From: Xylogone sp. PMI_703
Taxonomy: Eukaryota > Ascomycota > Leotiomycetes
Assembly (NCBI GenBank): GCA_021399445.1
Contig: JAJTUQ010000003.1
Location: 5,518,001-5,582,000, forward strand
DNA: 64,000 nt
Reading direction: 5' to 3'
Numbering within the stretch: position 1 is the stretch's first letter; each line of letters starts with the position of its first letter. A program made the translations under genes and the position numbers. The notes under the pieces are model-generated. The model saw nothing but the letters and a program-made list of their open reading frames with translations, had not been told where the DNA came from and did not search any database. This document shows positions 23,060-34,774 of this stretch, piece by piece.

Positions 23060-23893
23060 CTATCATTTTCCTATGCGAATGGGCGCAGAGTAGTGGTGTC
23101 TTCTTAGGGGAAAGTAATACTCCCTCTAGTGTCACTCCAGTGTCAAAACTTTATCCACCCCATGTAGCTCAACTAGCACTAATTCGCACGTCAACTCTGA
23201 AGATGTTAATGTCGATCCGATTATGCTACCCACTCTTCACTTCCTATCTTCTATACTAGATTTTTTGATAATTTCCAGTATGCCTAATGTCTAAGATGAC
23301 AGCGAACCCTAATGAAATTCTACAAAACTAAGAAAAATACACTCAGTAATTTTGGAAAGGCCAAGGCCAGATATAACTATTGAACTGCTAGGTGAGTTTC
23401 CAACTATGATAGACTTTATATACAAGAGTCGTCCGATTATATACACTGGTGCATGCTGATAATAACTGTCCTATTAGTTACATGCGGCATACGATGAAGC
23501 TTTAGATGGATGCCTTGATTAGACTCCGGCTATGAGCCTATGACAAAGCTGTAGCTTTAGTAGATGCTACTTCGTAGACTTGCATCGTATTGTCACGTGG
23601 TTCATAGAGTCTAACATATCACGCAACCAAAACCTACACTACAGAATTTGAATAAACAGTCGTAAGGGATATCAGTAGAATTATCATTCTATCTACGTCC
23701 ATCCTTCTTAAAGTCATTAAATAATCAGGCCACACTATATTACTCATATATATAGCAGAGCTCTATGAAGAATCATAAACCTGAGCGTCAAAACGTGCCA
23801 TATCCTCCAAAAGCGAAACTACAGCCTCCCATAGGAGCTGCAGCTCGGGGGTATCAATCAATTTTTTCAGAGAACACTGTGCGCACTGGTTTT
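23060..23893. other. Intergenic spacer, no gene
   Basis: Convergent 3' ends of the bZIP and MFS genes; AT-rich. A lone CACGTG lies at about 23594. Nothing else stands out. Confidence 0.5.
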
Positions 23894-26247
23894 TTACTCA
23901 GTACGTGTAGTCTCGTGAATCTCATCCCTATTGACTTCATCACTGTCAATGTCCCTCCTAGACTTCTCATTCTCCACCTCCTCAGAGCTGCCATTTTCCT
24001 TTCGGAGCTCCCGTTGGCGGTCATTCTCATATAGTCTGGCAATTCTTGTTTCATCGGTCTCCTGAGCGGTATCGAAGTGGTAGAGTGGCTCAAGAACAGC
24101 GTCCTTGCGTCGCAAGATCCATCTGTTGATGAAGTATGGGAGCGCCTTGGTCATTTGGTAGCGCATGTGGGTGCGGGTAGGAACGGCGAAAATGTAGTCG
24201 AGTTCCTCAAGTGTGCGTTGCTTGGTCTCAGGGACCCAAAGGAAGATCATGACGAGAGCAACAAGATTTGTTCCTGCGTAGAAGCCGAAGACACCCTTTT
24301 TATCGCATAAGTTAGCAAAAAAATTATTCTGAGAAGGGGAGGGTGGAGCGAAGATAGAAGAACATACAGTAGTAGTCATTGCCGTCAACATCAATGGCAA
24401 GAAGATAGTAAGCACAGCAGCCCAGAACAAGCAGGTGGCCACGGCCCAACCCATTCCAAGTTCACGATGAGACAGTGGGAAGACTTCGGCAGAGTAGGCG
24501 AATGGAACGGGACCTTCACCAGGAGAGTAGAACATGGCGAAGATGTAGATGAACATAGCGACTAAAGCCAAGTGAGCCTTTAGATTCACAGAGATCAATG
24601 CACACAATCCAGCCGTTAGCAAAGTCCATGCCATGTTGGGGAACGTGAACAACAGAAGTCCTCGTCGTCCGAATGTATCGATGGTCCAGACAGCGGGGAA
24701 GGCAAATAAGAAGTTAATAAGACCGAAGCCCCATGAGGCCCAGAGAGCTTGGTAAGCGGAAAAGCCGGATTGAGCAAAGATGGTAGACGAGTAGAAAGCG
24801 ATAATGTTGATACCGCACATCTGCTGGGCGATCATAACAGTGAAGGAAGCGAGAGTTGCACGGCGAACACGGGGAATGGTGAAGAGCTGGATAAAGCGGG
24901 TGACGTAGTTGCTGTCGCCGATGGCAGCCGCCTCAATCTCAAGCTGGGTGTGGATATAATACAGGTCTCGAGTTGCTTGAAGCGGGTTGTTTCGGAGTTT
25001 CAATAGGGAGGCAAGAGCCTTGCCATATTTGTTCTTCTCTAGATTCAAGAGTTAGTAATGCCGCTATGCGCTCAATTGAGATCGGGAGAAATTGAAGGGG
25101 AGGCATACTCATACACCAACGTGGTGACTCAGGACAGAAGTAGATGCCTGCCATCAGAGGAATGGCGGGGATCATGGCAGATCCAAGCTGTAGTCTCCAA
25201 GCGTTCTTGCCAGTATGGGCCACAGCCAAGTTGGCACAGTATCCCAGGAAGATACCGAAAGCGGTCCACAGCTGCCAGGTCATGACCAAGGCGCCACGAA
25301 TGCTGGCAGGGGCGTTCTCTGCGGCAAAGATGGGGACGGTAGAACCTTTAGCACCCATTCCAAATCCCAAGAGAAGACGGCAGACAAAGAGTTGCTTCCA
25401 GTTTTGGGTGAAAGCAGAGCCAATGACAGGGAGGAAACAGAAGACAGCAGCCACGAAGATAGCACCACGTCGACCAAGCCAGTAGTTCAGAGGATCGGAG
25501 ACCCAGCAACCAAAGAAAGCAGAGCCGAGATAAGGAGCAGAGTTGACGAGACCAACAAGCAAAGTATCATGGTCGCTGTTAGACCCGATGCCGAAGACCT
25601 GAGGGAAGGACAAGTTGGCTCCATTAGAACCGGTCTGATCCCAACCTTGGACGGCAGCACCAATTGAACAGAGAATGATAGTCAAATACAGTGTTCGCGG
25701 GTGGCGCCACTTGTGGAGGACCTCATCGCGCAGGTCTGCGACTTCTTGCTCGCTCAAGGCATACTCGCCAGTGATGTCTTCGTAGTTGTGAGGATCCTGG
25801 GCCACGAGGGCGCCCTTCTGCAGCAGAAAAAGATGCTCAGTGAGACCCTTCTCATTGGCGAACCTCTCGACATCAGCGAGAAGTTTGGTACGAGGAATAC
25901 CCTGGAGAGGATTCTCGATTCTGTAATATCGATGTCAATATACATGTTCTTCACTCACGCGACACGCAGCTAGCTAGCCAGCTAAGCTCTAGAAAGCTGC
26001 AAGGAGGGGCAATGTGAAGCATAAGAGGAAAGTTTTCGGGGAACTTACTTTGCTGAAAGGTTGGAGTTTATGTTGACGTGATCCGTAGGGTAACCGCCCT
26101 CATTGTGCTCGACGACACTGCCATGGCCAAGTTAGCAATTGTGATGCTGTTGGTAACTGCGCGCACTCTTCGACTAGCGCCCGCGGGGAGAAGCTCTTAC
26201 CCGCTCGTCGTCTTGACGGGAGCGTCAGTGACTTTTGATTCCTCCAT
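23894..26247 (-). CDS. MFS sugar transporter, five exons
   Basis: Exons 26247-26201, 26117-26049, 25920-25109, 25038-24368 and 24295-23894 encode 666 residues. The two short first exons (47 and 69 bp) give the N-terminus ([16 protein letters not shown], then [17 protein letters not shown]); all phases agree and the frame continues into [19 protein letters not shown]. The body is a 12-helix sugar porter with [15 protein letters not shown] near helix 1, [20 protein letters not shown] and [12 protein letters not shown]. The long cytosolic C-terminus is charged. The protein would import a hexose or similar sugar. The 72-bp intron at 24296-24367 is stop-free and in frame, so its retention would add 24 residues between helices. 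Starting translation at internal codons near 25805 would lose about 120 N-terminal residues. Confidence 0.9.
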
Positions 26248-29200
26248 TATCCTTTATCCAAAATGCGCAGAGCAGTACCAACGCAGAAGAGGACCGGCGC
26301 ACAGGATAGACAACAGATCAGATCAGATCAGCAATCCGAAGGTTTCTTGAGCGAGGAGCTGCCCACTTTAAATGGGTTTCTCCAGCTTTGTCGGTTGCTC
26401 TTCCCCAGGACTCGCGCCCTCAATCCCTCAGTGGACTTCTCGCATCTGCTATCCTCCGCATTCTCCAAGTCTCCACCATGGACGGACGAGCAGGATGAGG
26501 AACGAGGGCAAGGTAGCCGCGTCTGAGCTGCCGGATGAGGGAAACCGGGTGCACATCGACATGATCTCACGCTCACCGGCGGTCTGCAGAGGGCAACGAT
26601 CCGCGCAAGATTCGCGGTGGAAGGGGGCAATCTGACACTGGCACGACTGGGCGTGGAAGCTAATGCCTGCCAATGCATTCCAGTGCCCTTGCGACAACAT
26701 AATGGACGAGCTGGGGAAGATGCTGGGGATCGATGGATCAGGCCAATGACGCGGGCACCGAGCTTGTGAGTATCGAGCCTCTTACGCCTCTCACGCATCC
26801 GATCCCCACACTGCTAACCCACCAAGCTAACCTCCAGCTCTCCAGCAGTGACCAGGTAAACCTGCTCCCCCAGACGCTCACTGGCCCTTTACGTACACTC
26901 GGGATCGCCGATGGATGGTTGATCGATGTTGCAGTAGAGCAGGCGAAGATCAGGACTCGCTGGGTCGCTTGAGGTTTTTTCTTTCTTCCATGCCGGTATC
27001 GTCCCACGGCGTCCACAACAGCACTGTACAAGTACGGCGAGACGGGCATCAACTTCCAGGGCCTATCGCGTGGGAAACTCGGCAACCGAGACCTGGGGTG
27101 GATGGATACTACTCCATACACAGCAGAGCACAAGCATATGCTCCATACGGTATCTACTGTGTACTCTCAGCCACTATACAAAATGGTCGGCAGCAACGGC
27201 CGTTGCGCAGAGGCTCAAAGCTGTACAATAAGATCACGACTCGCCATCGGGACTACTACTGTAGCGTCCACAAGTGAAGCGCCCAGCAGCAGCACCGTTC
27301 GCTCGGTGGCTGTCAGGGAGAAATGTCCGGCGTTTACGAGGACCCCGAAGTCTCCACCCAAATCAAGGTTTGAAGCGTGCATGGACGGGGATTTCCTCAA
27401 AGCGATGAAAGCCGGTCTGTATCACGCGTGGAGAAAGACGAGAAAGCCCACAGTACTCCGTACAGTGCCTCCGTAGTGCGCCAATAATGGTCTATTTATT
27501 CTTGCGCTGGCGGAACCACACTCAAAGAATAAGGTCGTTCTTGGCTTTGCGGTGGAACCGCCGCAGCAGGTTATCAAGCTTTGGTCCGGCTGCTCGTCTG
27601 CAGTTGCTTGGGCGAGCTTGGGGTTGCTTGTCAGGGCTTATGTCAAGAGCGAAACCTGCTGGCTCGCCCAGTCACCCATTTCGCTGAGTTGAAGCAGATA
27701 TCGGCCTCGACGGTGTACACAGCACAGCAAGACTCGATCAACTCTATTCTCCTCTCATCACCGAAACAGAACTGGTAGGTATGAGAAACTCCGTTCCGAT
27801 GCTCACGAATCGGGAGGCGCTTTAACCTCACGGTTACATTGCGTACGTGGTGGCACGCTCTAACCAAGCAGAGATACGGTAGTGAACGATAATCACGCAC
27901 CAGACGCCTCATGGCGCAATGCCCCGTACGTTGCAAGCGATGCGGTGTTTTTAATTCACCAACTATGACCACCAGCAAGCTTTCATTTCTCGCAAATAGA
28001 TTGTCGCGCTGCAGCTACTCGTGCCACAGTGGCATGAGCCTAAACTGCTTCCACTGCTTGGGCAACATGTCACTGACTCGGGCCCTGCCGCACGAGTCGC
28101 TGCCCGCAAAAACGCTGCTAACCTCTGCTCCACTGCAACAGATGCGCCGAAACCCTAAGCTCCACATCTAACCTCAAAGGCGTCTTCTCTATTGCGCTCT
28201 GGACTGCTCTATCGATGCTTCAGACTCAATGCTCGAGAGCCGCCAAGGTGCCTGAGCACAATGAACTGAGATCGAGACTCTTTTCGCCTCTCATCTATCC
28301 TTTCATCTGCTCTCTCATCGGACCGATCTGGCTGTGGGCCTTGGCCTCACCTGATTAGGGAATCAATGTTTACACGACGATTCCCCATACCAGTGCTACA
28401 GTAAGACTCTGCGATCCACCGCACAGGTCAGGTCGTTTTGCGGAGGACAAAGCCTGGAGAGTCGGGGTATCGGGAATGGGGATGGCGCCCCGCTACGATG
28501 CGAACCCCCGCAAAGCCCCCAGCACCTGCGGGGAGTGTCGGCAAGAAGGAGAGCCTCGATACAATATACCCTACGACACAGAATACGGTGTGTAGGTATT
28601 GTGGGAAGCTTCTTTTTCATATCTTCATGCCAAAGATTGCACCAGGTCGACTACCAATGTGCAACGAAGGATGCTGTACTGTCATTAAGGGGCCCTCCAT
28701 TGCGATAATTGCATTGTGGAGATCGTGACCCGTATTGCCGACTCACGATACACGACCAGCGGGTGCAGCAAACAACATGGCAACCCGGCCTGCTACCGCA
28801 ACGCTGGGACGGACTGAACCGTGGTGGCGGGAAGAAGTTGTTGGATTATCATGCTGCAAAAACAGTTGATACCAACAGTATGGTTGTAACTTGCGTGTCA
28901 CGAGGAGATCATCATGCCTATGAGGATCTGCTCTTCCTAGTCTCCTGTCAATTATGAACCCTGAACCAGCTTTCTCGAAACACGCCCTCGGTTCTCTCTG
29001 GATACTTTTGCAGAGTAGCATTCGTACCTTGCGGTGTGCTGCAGGTGCTGTAGGATGTAGGATGTGGCATGTGACAATTTACCTGCTATTCCTGATCGTT
29101 CAAGAACGAACCCCTAAAAAAGAAGTACCGCAACCGCATCCGTAATGCCGTCATCTTACATCTCCACACCCTCGTGATACCATAAGCCAAATCCACGGAA

Positions 29201-29837
29201 GCACCCTTACGCCCCGAACGCTCAAAGTAATTAGCTACGCAACTGACAGCGAATAAAGAAACTTTCCCCGACTCTATCAAGCTAATCAGATTTGAGCGTT
29301 AACTCATTTTAGGCACTGTACTTGGTGAGCAACCACGTAGACCTCTCTCCTTTCAGACCCTTTTCTTTCAATGCTAGGGTACTGGACGCACGGTAATACG
29401 ATCCTACTCTGGGTAATCCTAGAACCGCCCTGGCTTTCTTCTAACGCTTTATTTTCGGTTGATCTCTGCCGAGAGCTGCCTTTTTGGGGATGAGGTCCCC
29501 TACTCTGCTTTAGTTTTTGGACCCTAGTTGATCTTCTAATAAGGACTAAGTAAGCAAGGATATACCAGTAGACATACTCAAGAGGACTACTTCTTCTAGG
29601 TTGTTATTGTATTCTGGAGCTTGAGCCTATCATGTTTGGTTTTCTTATGCGTAGCATGGCATTCAATATATTGTACTGTATGAAGTTAGAAAATCGCTTG
29701 GGCTGCAAATAAAGGATTTTATTTAATCATGTAATTAACGTTCCGAATCAGCGATTGCGCCTCCTAGTCCTTTGATGTACAGGGTCATCATGAGTGACTG
29801 CAATTCTTTACCCTTAAATAATCACGAAAAGTTTATT
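26248..29837. other. Gene-free region of 3.6 kb
   Basis: No frame has a family motif, a credible splice pattern or a length above about 160 codons. Base composition is mixed rather than AT-rich, unlike decayed transposons. The first few hundred bases are the upstream region of the MFS gene. The rest could hold a non-coding RNA gene or unmarked regulatory DNA; I see no tRNA-like boxes. Confidence 0.45.
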
Positions 29838-32083
29838 TTAAAGTAGTTCTCCTTCTCCTTCCTCCTCATCTCCACCTTCACTGTCCCACTCAACATCAGC
29901 AGCAGCAGCTTCTGCAGCGCGTTGCACCTCCGCAAGTCCACTCAGCTCCGATACATAATCCTTCTCAGATAATGCCCTTTTAACAAACTCCCATCCATCG
30001 TGCTTGTAAGCCTCTACAACCTTCGAGGAACATGCCGAGCAGCAATCATAAGCCTTCCCGCTAACCAGGACATTCCTCCAGTTTGATAGGAAACCGCGGA
30101 TCTGGTGCGGGATCAGCCCAAGGGGATGATCTGGCGGGTCCCGTTCATACTCCACACCGGATGAAGTTTGACTTGACGCCTTGGGGGCCGGGGCCTCGGC
30201 TCCTAAGGGGTGCTGCAGTATAGATACTAAGAGTTCAACAAGCAGTGCCGAAGCCATTGGGGCTATTCCCGGACGTGTGACCGTGCATTGCTGGTCGAGT
30301 GTTTGATCCTTAACAGACTTGAAGAAGAGTTAATAACTATAGCTTCGCTATGGGGAATGGCCAACTCACGTCTTGAGGAGCAACAACATCGTTGCAAAAG
30401 TAGCATCCTAATGATTCATTCCCACTCTCAAAAGAGGCCCCATGTCTCATCACCACGTAAGTATCAAACCCTAAAGCAGCATTCATAACAATCTTTCCGG
30501 CTGCCTTTGCCATCACTGTAGGGAGCCACCGACTCTCCCGGGTATCCATCAGTAAGAATATAGCATCGTGAGACTCAATAAGGTGTTGAAGTTGGTCAAA
30601 ATCTTCTTTAACCTTAGCTTCCTCTATTATAGGATGACCAAGCATTGGCACAGACATGACGTGCCCAGAACTGTCTACCCCAGGGTAGATTTCCTGGAGC
30701 GCCTCAGCTGCTCTGTGCGCCTTCTTTGCCCCACCCTCCAAACAATCCTTGAAATCAAATAGTGGTTGTCGTACTGGGTTGGAAAATGAGACGGAAGCGT
30801 TGTCAATAAAGGTGATTTTGCGTACACCCCAAGCCATCAGCCCTCGTGACACAAATGTTCCCAAAGTGCCGGCACCTAGTAATAGACACTTGGTATTTTT
30901 TATTTTCTCCAAGTTCAAATCTGGAGCTATCCGCCATTTCATCAACTTCAGATTCAGGTCCACTGATTGGTCTGCTAGATGTTGTGGATCCATATACTGA
31001 GCCAGATTTGTTACTTTCGGACTTAGTTTGCCTGCACTGTTTCGTTCCCATCCTGTTACTTTAGGCATTTCATCCTTGTCTGCAGAATCCGCCTGGGCCT
31101 GAGTCTCTAAGAGCAAGACTTTACTTCGTGCCTCATGCCTCTTAGCTTGAGTATCTCTATAACAGAGAATCTGGACCCTCGTAAGTTTATAACGGCGACG
31201 GATTAGAACCAACAAATTCCGTAGCATCCATCCAGGATTTTCAGGATATGTAGATGGATCGACAAATGCAACGTATTGATCCTTTTCAGCAACACCATTA
31301 AAGAATCCAGCCTCGAAATCTCTTAGAGATCCTACAGCCCACTTGAAACCTGGATTATCACCGCCTGGCGTAGTTGGACGTTCTAGTTCAAGGTGACGGA
31401 CTCTCTTCGCTAAGAAGAATCCATGTTCTCTATTGTCCGTAGCATATCTCCAGGTTCCCACAACGTCTGCGAGTGCAGTAGTCTCAGTTCCGGTCAGCTG
31501 TTCTGGAGTTGACGATTCCACATGCTTCCAAACCGGGTCAGAATGAAGAGCTGGAAAGGCGAACCAGTACGTGAAAGTATATTTCTTCAAGTTTGCAAAA
31601 GACAGGATAGTAAAGGATGATAGCAGCGATGGGATGGAGTAGATTGTCCCATCGTTTATGGCATCCCAGATCTATACGAGTTAGCTAGTACTCGAGCAAA
31701 GTCAATAATCATACCTGTCTGGCAGCAGTTTGCAACATCGCAGTCTTATCTATAGACTTGAAGTCCTCAATGGTATTTACATTCTTAATCTTGCCTTCGG
31801 CACGAATACACCCAGCAAGGACACTATCAAAAGTATTAGCTTAACCTTGCTCTCTCATATTGTAGCATCAAGTGCATGTGACATACTCTTCGCTCGTTAA
31901 TGCATTCCCTAGAACTTGCATAGTACAACTCTGATCCGGAGACGCTGTTGGCTTCGGCTCGTACAAGCCAAGGACCCTTCGCGTCGAATCATCAAGCTTA
32001 TCATGATCTATCTTAGACTGCGAAAGAGCCGTATAAAATGGAAGCTCGATCTCAGATCTAAAAGGCGCAAACTTAAGCGCCAT
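29838..32083 (-). CDS. atg7: Autophagy E1-like enzyme Atg7
   Basis: Four exons (32083-31887, 31823-31715, 31671-30370, 30317-29838) encode 695 residues. Atg7 activates the ubiquitin-like proteins Atg8 and Atg12 with ATP and hands them to Atg3 and Atg10, in the cytosol. The N-terminal domain ([37 protein letters not shown]) is typical. The adenylation domain shows the nucleotide loop [16 protein letters not shown] near residue 371 and MDTRESRW later. The catalytic cysteine lies in [11 protein letters not shown] near residue 547, followed by [12 protein letters not shown] and the acidic C-terminus that recruits Atg8 ([11 protein letters not shown]). Each intron has clean GT-AG ends and the phases agree. 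It is divergent from PEX2. Identification is firm. Confidence 0.97.
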
Positions 32084-32756
32084 TCTGGATGGATATCCAG
32101 ATACGCAGCTTTATAAGCAGTCAAGGAGGGGTTGGTATCAAAGCGGACTCGAAGTTTATCTGTTGGCGTTAAGCCTATATAGCGCGGGGTCTCCACCGAT
32201 CGCGAAAGGAGAAGAGTTCAAGTGAATATATAAAAGGGCTTTGCAACAGTGCTATGGATTAGGCAGCGTCGAGGATAGAACACCAGAGTCATGTGGGATA
32301 CTTGGAGCGGGTGAGGGGCTCACGTGCTCCACGATGATGGAACCTGGTCGTTAGCGAGTCTTCGATCAAGGACCTGAAGAACGTCACGGGATTCACGTCA
32401 CGCAAGGCTGCGATGTTTCCCCAGAACAAAATCTTACTTGGCTTATCAAGCTTGTCTCAAGAGCTCTATATAGCTGAACTATTGTAATTATGACACTTTC
32501 GTAAGGAGATACTTCCGTATACCATTTATATTCACCAGTAGAAGCATATAGCACTAGTGCACTTTAGGATTAGCCAGATAGAGTAATCGAAATCGTGCAT
32601 AAATATTAATCCGTTGCCGTCTAGCGCGGGACTCGCGCTTGACTCTAACCTCGGCATCTGATCATGTCGGTCAATCACTTTTGCCCATCGCATCGTCCCA
32701 TATCATTGACAACACCTCTCCTATCTTGAATAACACCATGCGACGGCGAACTCACA
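32084..32756. promoter_or_regulatory. Divergent promoter between atg7 and PEX2
   Basis: A 673-bp spacer separates the two start codons. A CACGTG box lies at 32321-32326 and a TATATAAAAG stretch at about 32227-32236. The PEX2 leader carries a short upstream frame (32738-32767) listed separately. Confidence 0.5.
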
Positions 32757-32767
32757 ATGTCAACTAA
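32738..32767 (+). promoter_or_regulatory. Upstream ORF overlapping the PEX2 start
   Basis: An ATG at 32738 opens a nine-codon frame (MRRRTHNVN, TAA at 32765-32767) that runs over the PEX2 ATG at 32757 in another frame. Its context CACCATG is a good fungal start context. If the transcript starts upstream, ribosomes using this ATG would bypass the PEX2 start. Confidence 0.5.
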
Positions 32768-34157
32768 TGATTTCGCCCGCGCGCAAGAACGACTTATAGC
32801 ACGTCGCGCCGCCCGAGAAGCAGAAACGCGCGCTCGCATTACTGCACAACAAGAGGCATCACATGCCTACCAACAATTGAACCGCCTTCCTTCCCCATTG
32901 CGCCCACTGGCCCGCAGTGCCCTTTCAACATGGGATGTGATCCGCGGTGTCGATGGGACTCGTCCGGCCTTCCGCGTGGGCCAGGTAGACGCCGAACTGC
33001 TCGACGATGAGCTGCTGGATCTGCTGAAGGGCCAAGTGAGCGAGGGTTTGAAATACTTTGGGACACATCTCCAGGACTCATATTCTGCAGAGATTATGCT
33101 TGCGCTGAGAGCAGTGCTATTCAAGCTCACGGTCTGGGATCACGATGCTACATACGGCGCGGCGCTACAGAATCTCAAGTTCACGGATGCGAGGAAGACT
33201 GGTCCTGTTCTGGCGCCGCCCTCGAAGGTACAAAAGACACTTTATGGTTTATTTACTGTTGGTGGGAGATACGCGTGGACAAAATGGGAGAATTGGTTGC
33301 TGGATAACGATGATGGACCCGGCAGTTTGAGTCCGCCTCTGGAGCGGCTGTCGAGATTAACGGACGCACTGTCGACAATGCATTCCACGGCAGCATTTAT
33401 CTCGTTTCTAGTGTTTTTAGTCAATGGACGATACAGAACACTATTAGATCGATTACTCAGATTGCGGCTAGCTCCACCAACTAGCCAGGTCAGTCGAGAA
33501 GTTTCCTTTGAATACTTGAATAGACAACTCGTGTGGCATGCTTTCACAGAATTTCTCCTCTTCGTGCTTCCCCTGGTAGGAATAAGTCGTTGGCGAAGAT
33601 GGCTCACACGAGCCTGGCGGAAGACAAAGTCTGTCCTGAAGACTACCGATTCTGGAGAAGGAGAAGAGAAAACTCATAATGGCGAACTTGGCTTCCTCCC
33701 CGAACGAACGTGTGCTATTTGCTACCAAGATCAAAACTCGGGCACAAATGAGGTAGAGATCCTGGCTGCATCAAGTGGGATTGCAGGATCCGCGCAAACC
33801 GATATTACAAATCCATATGAAGCCATTCCGTGCGGATGTGTTTATTGCTTCGTATGTCTTGCTGGTCGATTAGAGGCCGAGGAAGGCGAGGGATGGACAT
33901 GTTTGAGATGCGGAGAAGAAGTAAAGGAGTGCAAGCCATGGAGTGGAGACGTCGTTGAAGAGCATACCAAGCTAAGTAGTTCAGGGAAGTCGGTAGGGTT
34001 CAAAGAGGAGGGGTTGAGGATGGTAGAGCCGATACCCGAAGTTGAGGAGAAGGGCAATACTGTAAAAGAGGATAAGGATGACTCGAGCGAGAGCGCCGGA
34101 GGGACGGAGACGTATGAGGAGGATGAAGAAGGAGACATAATTGATGATGATGAGTAG
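32757..34157 (+). CDS. PEX2: Peroxisome biogenesis factor Pex2 (RING E3 ligase)
   Basis: An intronless frame of 466 residues. Pex2 is a peroxisomal membrane RING protein that with Pex10 and Pex12 forms the ubiquitin ligase needed to recycle the Pex5 import receptor. The N-terminal Pex2/Pex12 domain is recognisable (RVGQVDAELLDDELL, LKYFGTHLQDSYSAEIML, TVWDHDATYGAALQNL, GRYAWTKWENWL). The C-terminal RING shows CAICYQ, then PCGCVYCFVCLAG and TCLRCGEE, with Cys where many RINGs have His. A long acidic tail follows. The length is normal. Pex10 or Pex12 are less likely because the N-terminal motifs fit Pex2 best. The start at 32757 opens with a charged helix as in relatives. Confidence 0.88.
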   Translation: MSTNDFARAQERLIARRAAREAETRARITAQQEASHAYQQLNRLPSPLRPLARSALSTWDVIRGVDGTRPAFRVGQVDAELLDDELLDLLKGQVSEGLKYFGTHLQDSYSAEIMLALRAVLFKLTVWDHDATYGAALQNLKFTDARKTGPVLAPPSKVQKTLYGLFTVGGRYAWTKWENWLLDNDDGPGSLSPPLERLSRLTDALSTMHSTAAFISFLVFLVNGRYRTLLDRLLRLRLAPPTSQVSREVSFEYLNRQLVWHAFTEFLLFVLPLVGISRWRRWLTRAWRKTKSVLKTTDSGEGEEKTHNGELGFLPERTCAICYQDQNSGTNEVEILAASSGIAGSAQTDITNPYEAIPCGCVYCFVCLAGRLEAEEGEGWTCLRCGEEVKECKPWSGDVVEEHTKLSSSGKSVGFKEEGLRMVEPIPEVEEKGNTVKEDKDDSSESAGGTETYEEDEEGDIIDDDE

Positions 34158-34774
34158 ATTTGTCGTCTTTTAGGTACAACAGCGAGAACTGAGCCGGGTT
34201 TAAGCTATGATTATTGTTATTATAGGATGCGTGGGTACTTATGACTCTTTCTAATACTTTGTAAATTATACATTAAAGAATTCAAGTTTAGTCGTGTATT
34301 GATAACACTACCACTGCTATTTCTCCGTGTAAATATCAATGAATTGCAGTATAAGAATAGTATCAAGTAAACGATTATTGAGGAGTTAACTGATCCGTGC
34401 AACACCAAGGAGAATGATGCACATGTTTCAACATTGCTTCGGTAGAAGCCTCAAAAATCTACCTGAGGTGAGTTGTGACATGCTTCGCGTCATAGAGGAG
34501 GCGTAGTATATGAGAACGGCATATGGCTTTTCCTCAATTGACATGCCCTGAGATTACATGGATAACTTGTTGTTTTTGGTTAGTATGAGACAACTTCTTA
34601 AGTTTGTTGAAAGAATCGTATGGGGTATAAATTGTTCACAGTTAGCTTATTATCTTCACATTTACTATGCCACATACCTGACAAATAGTAGAGAGAAGAG
34701 TAAAATTATATTCTAACAGTTAATTCTAAGCTACCTGTATGCAGAACTGTGTTTCTTATATATTAATACATTAT
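34158..34774. other. Spacer between convergent PEX2 and MFS genes
   Basis: AT-rich 617-bp stretch containing both 3' ends. No gene or repeat seen. Confidence 0.5.
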
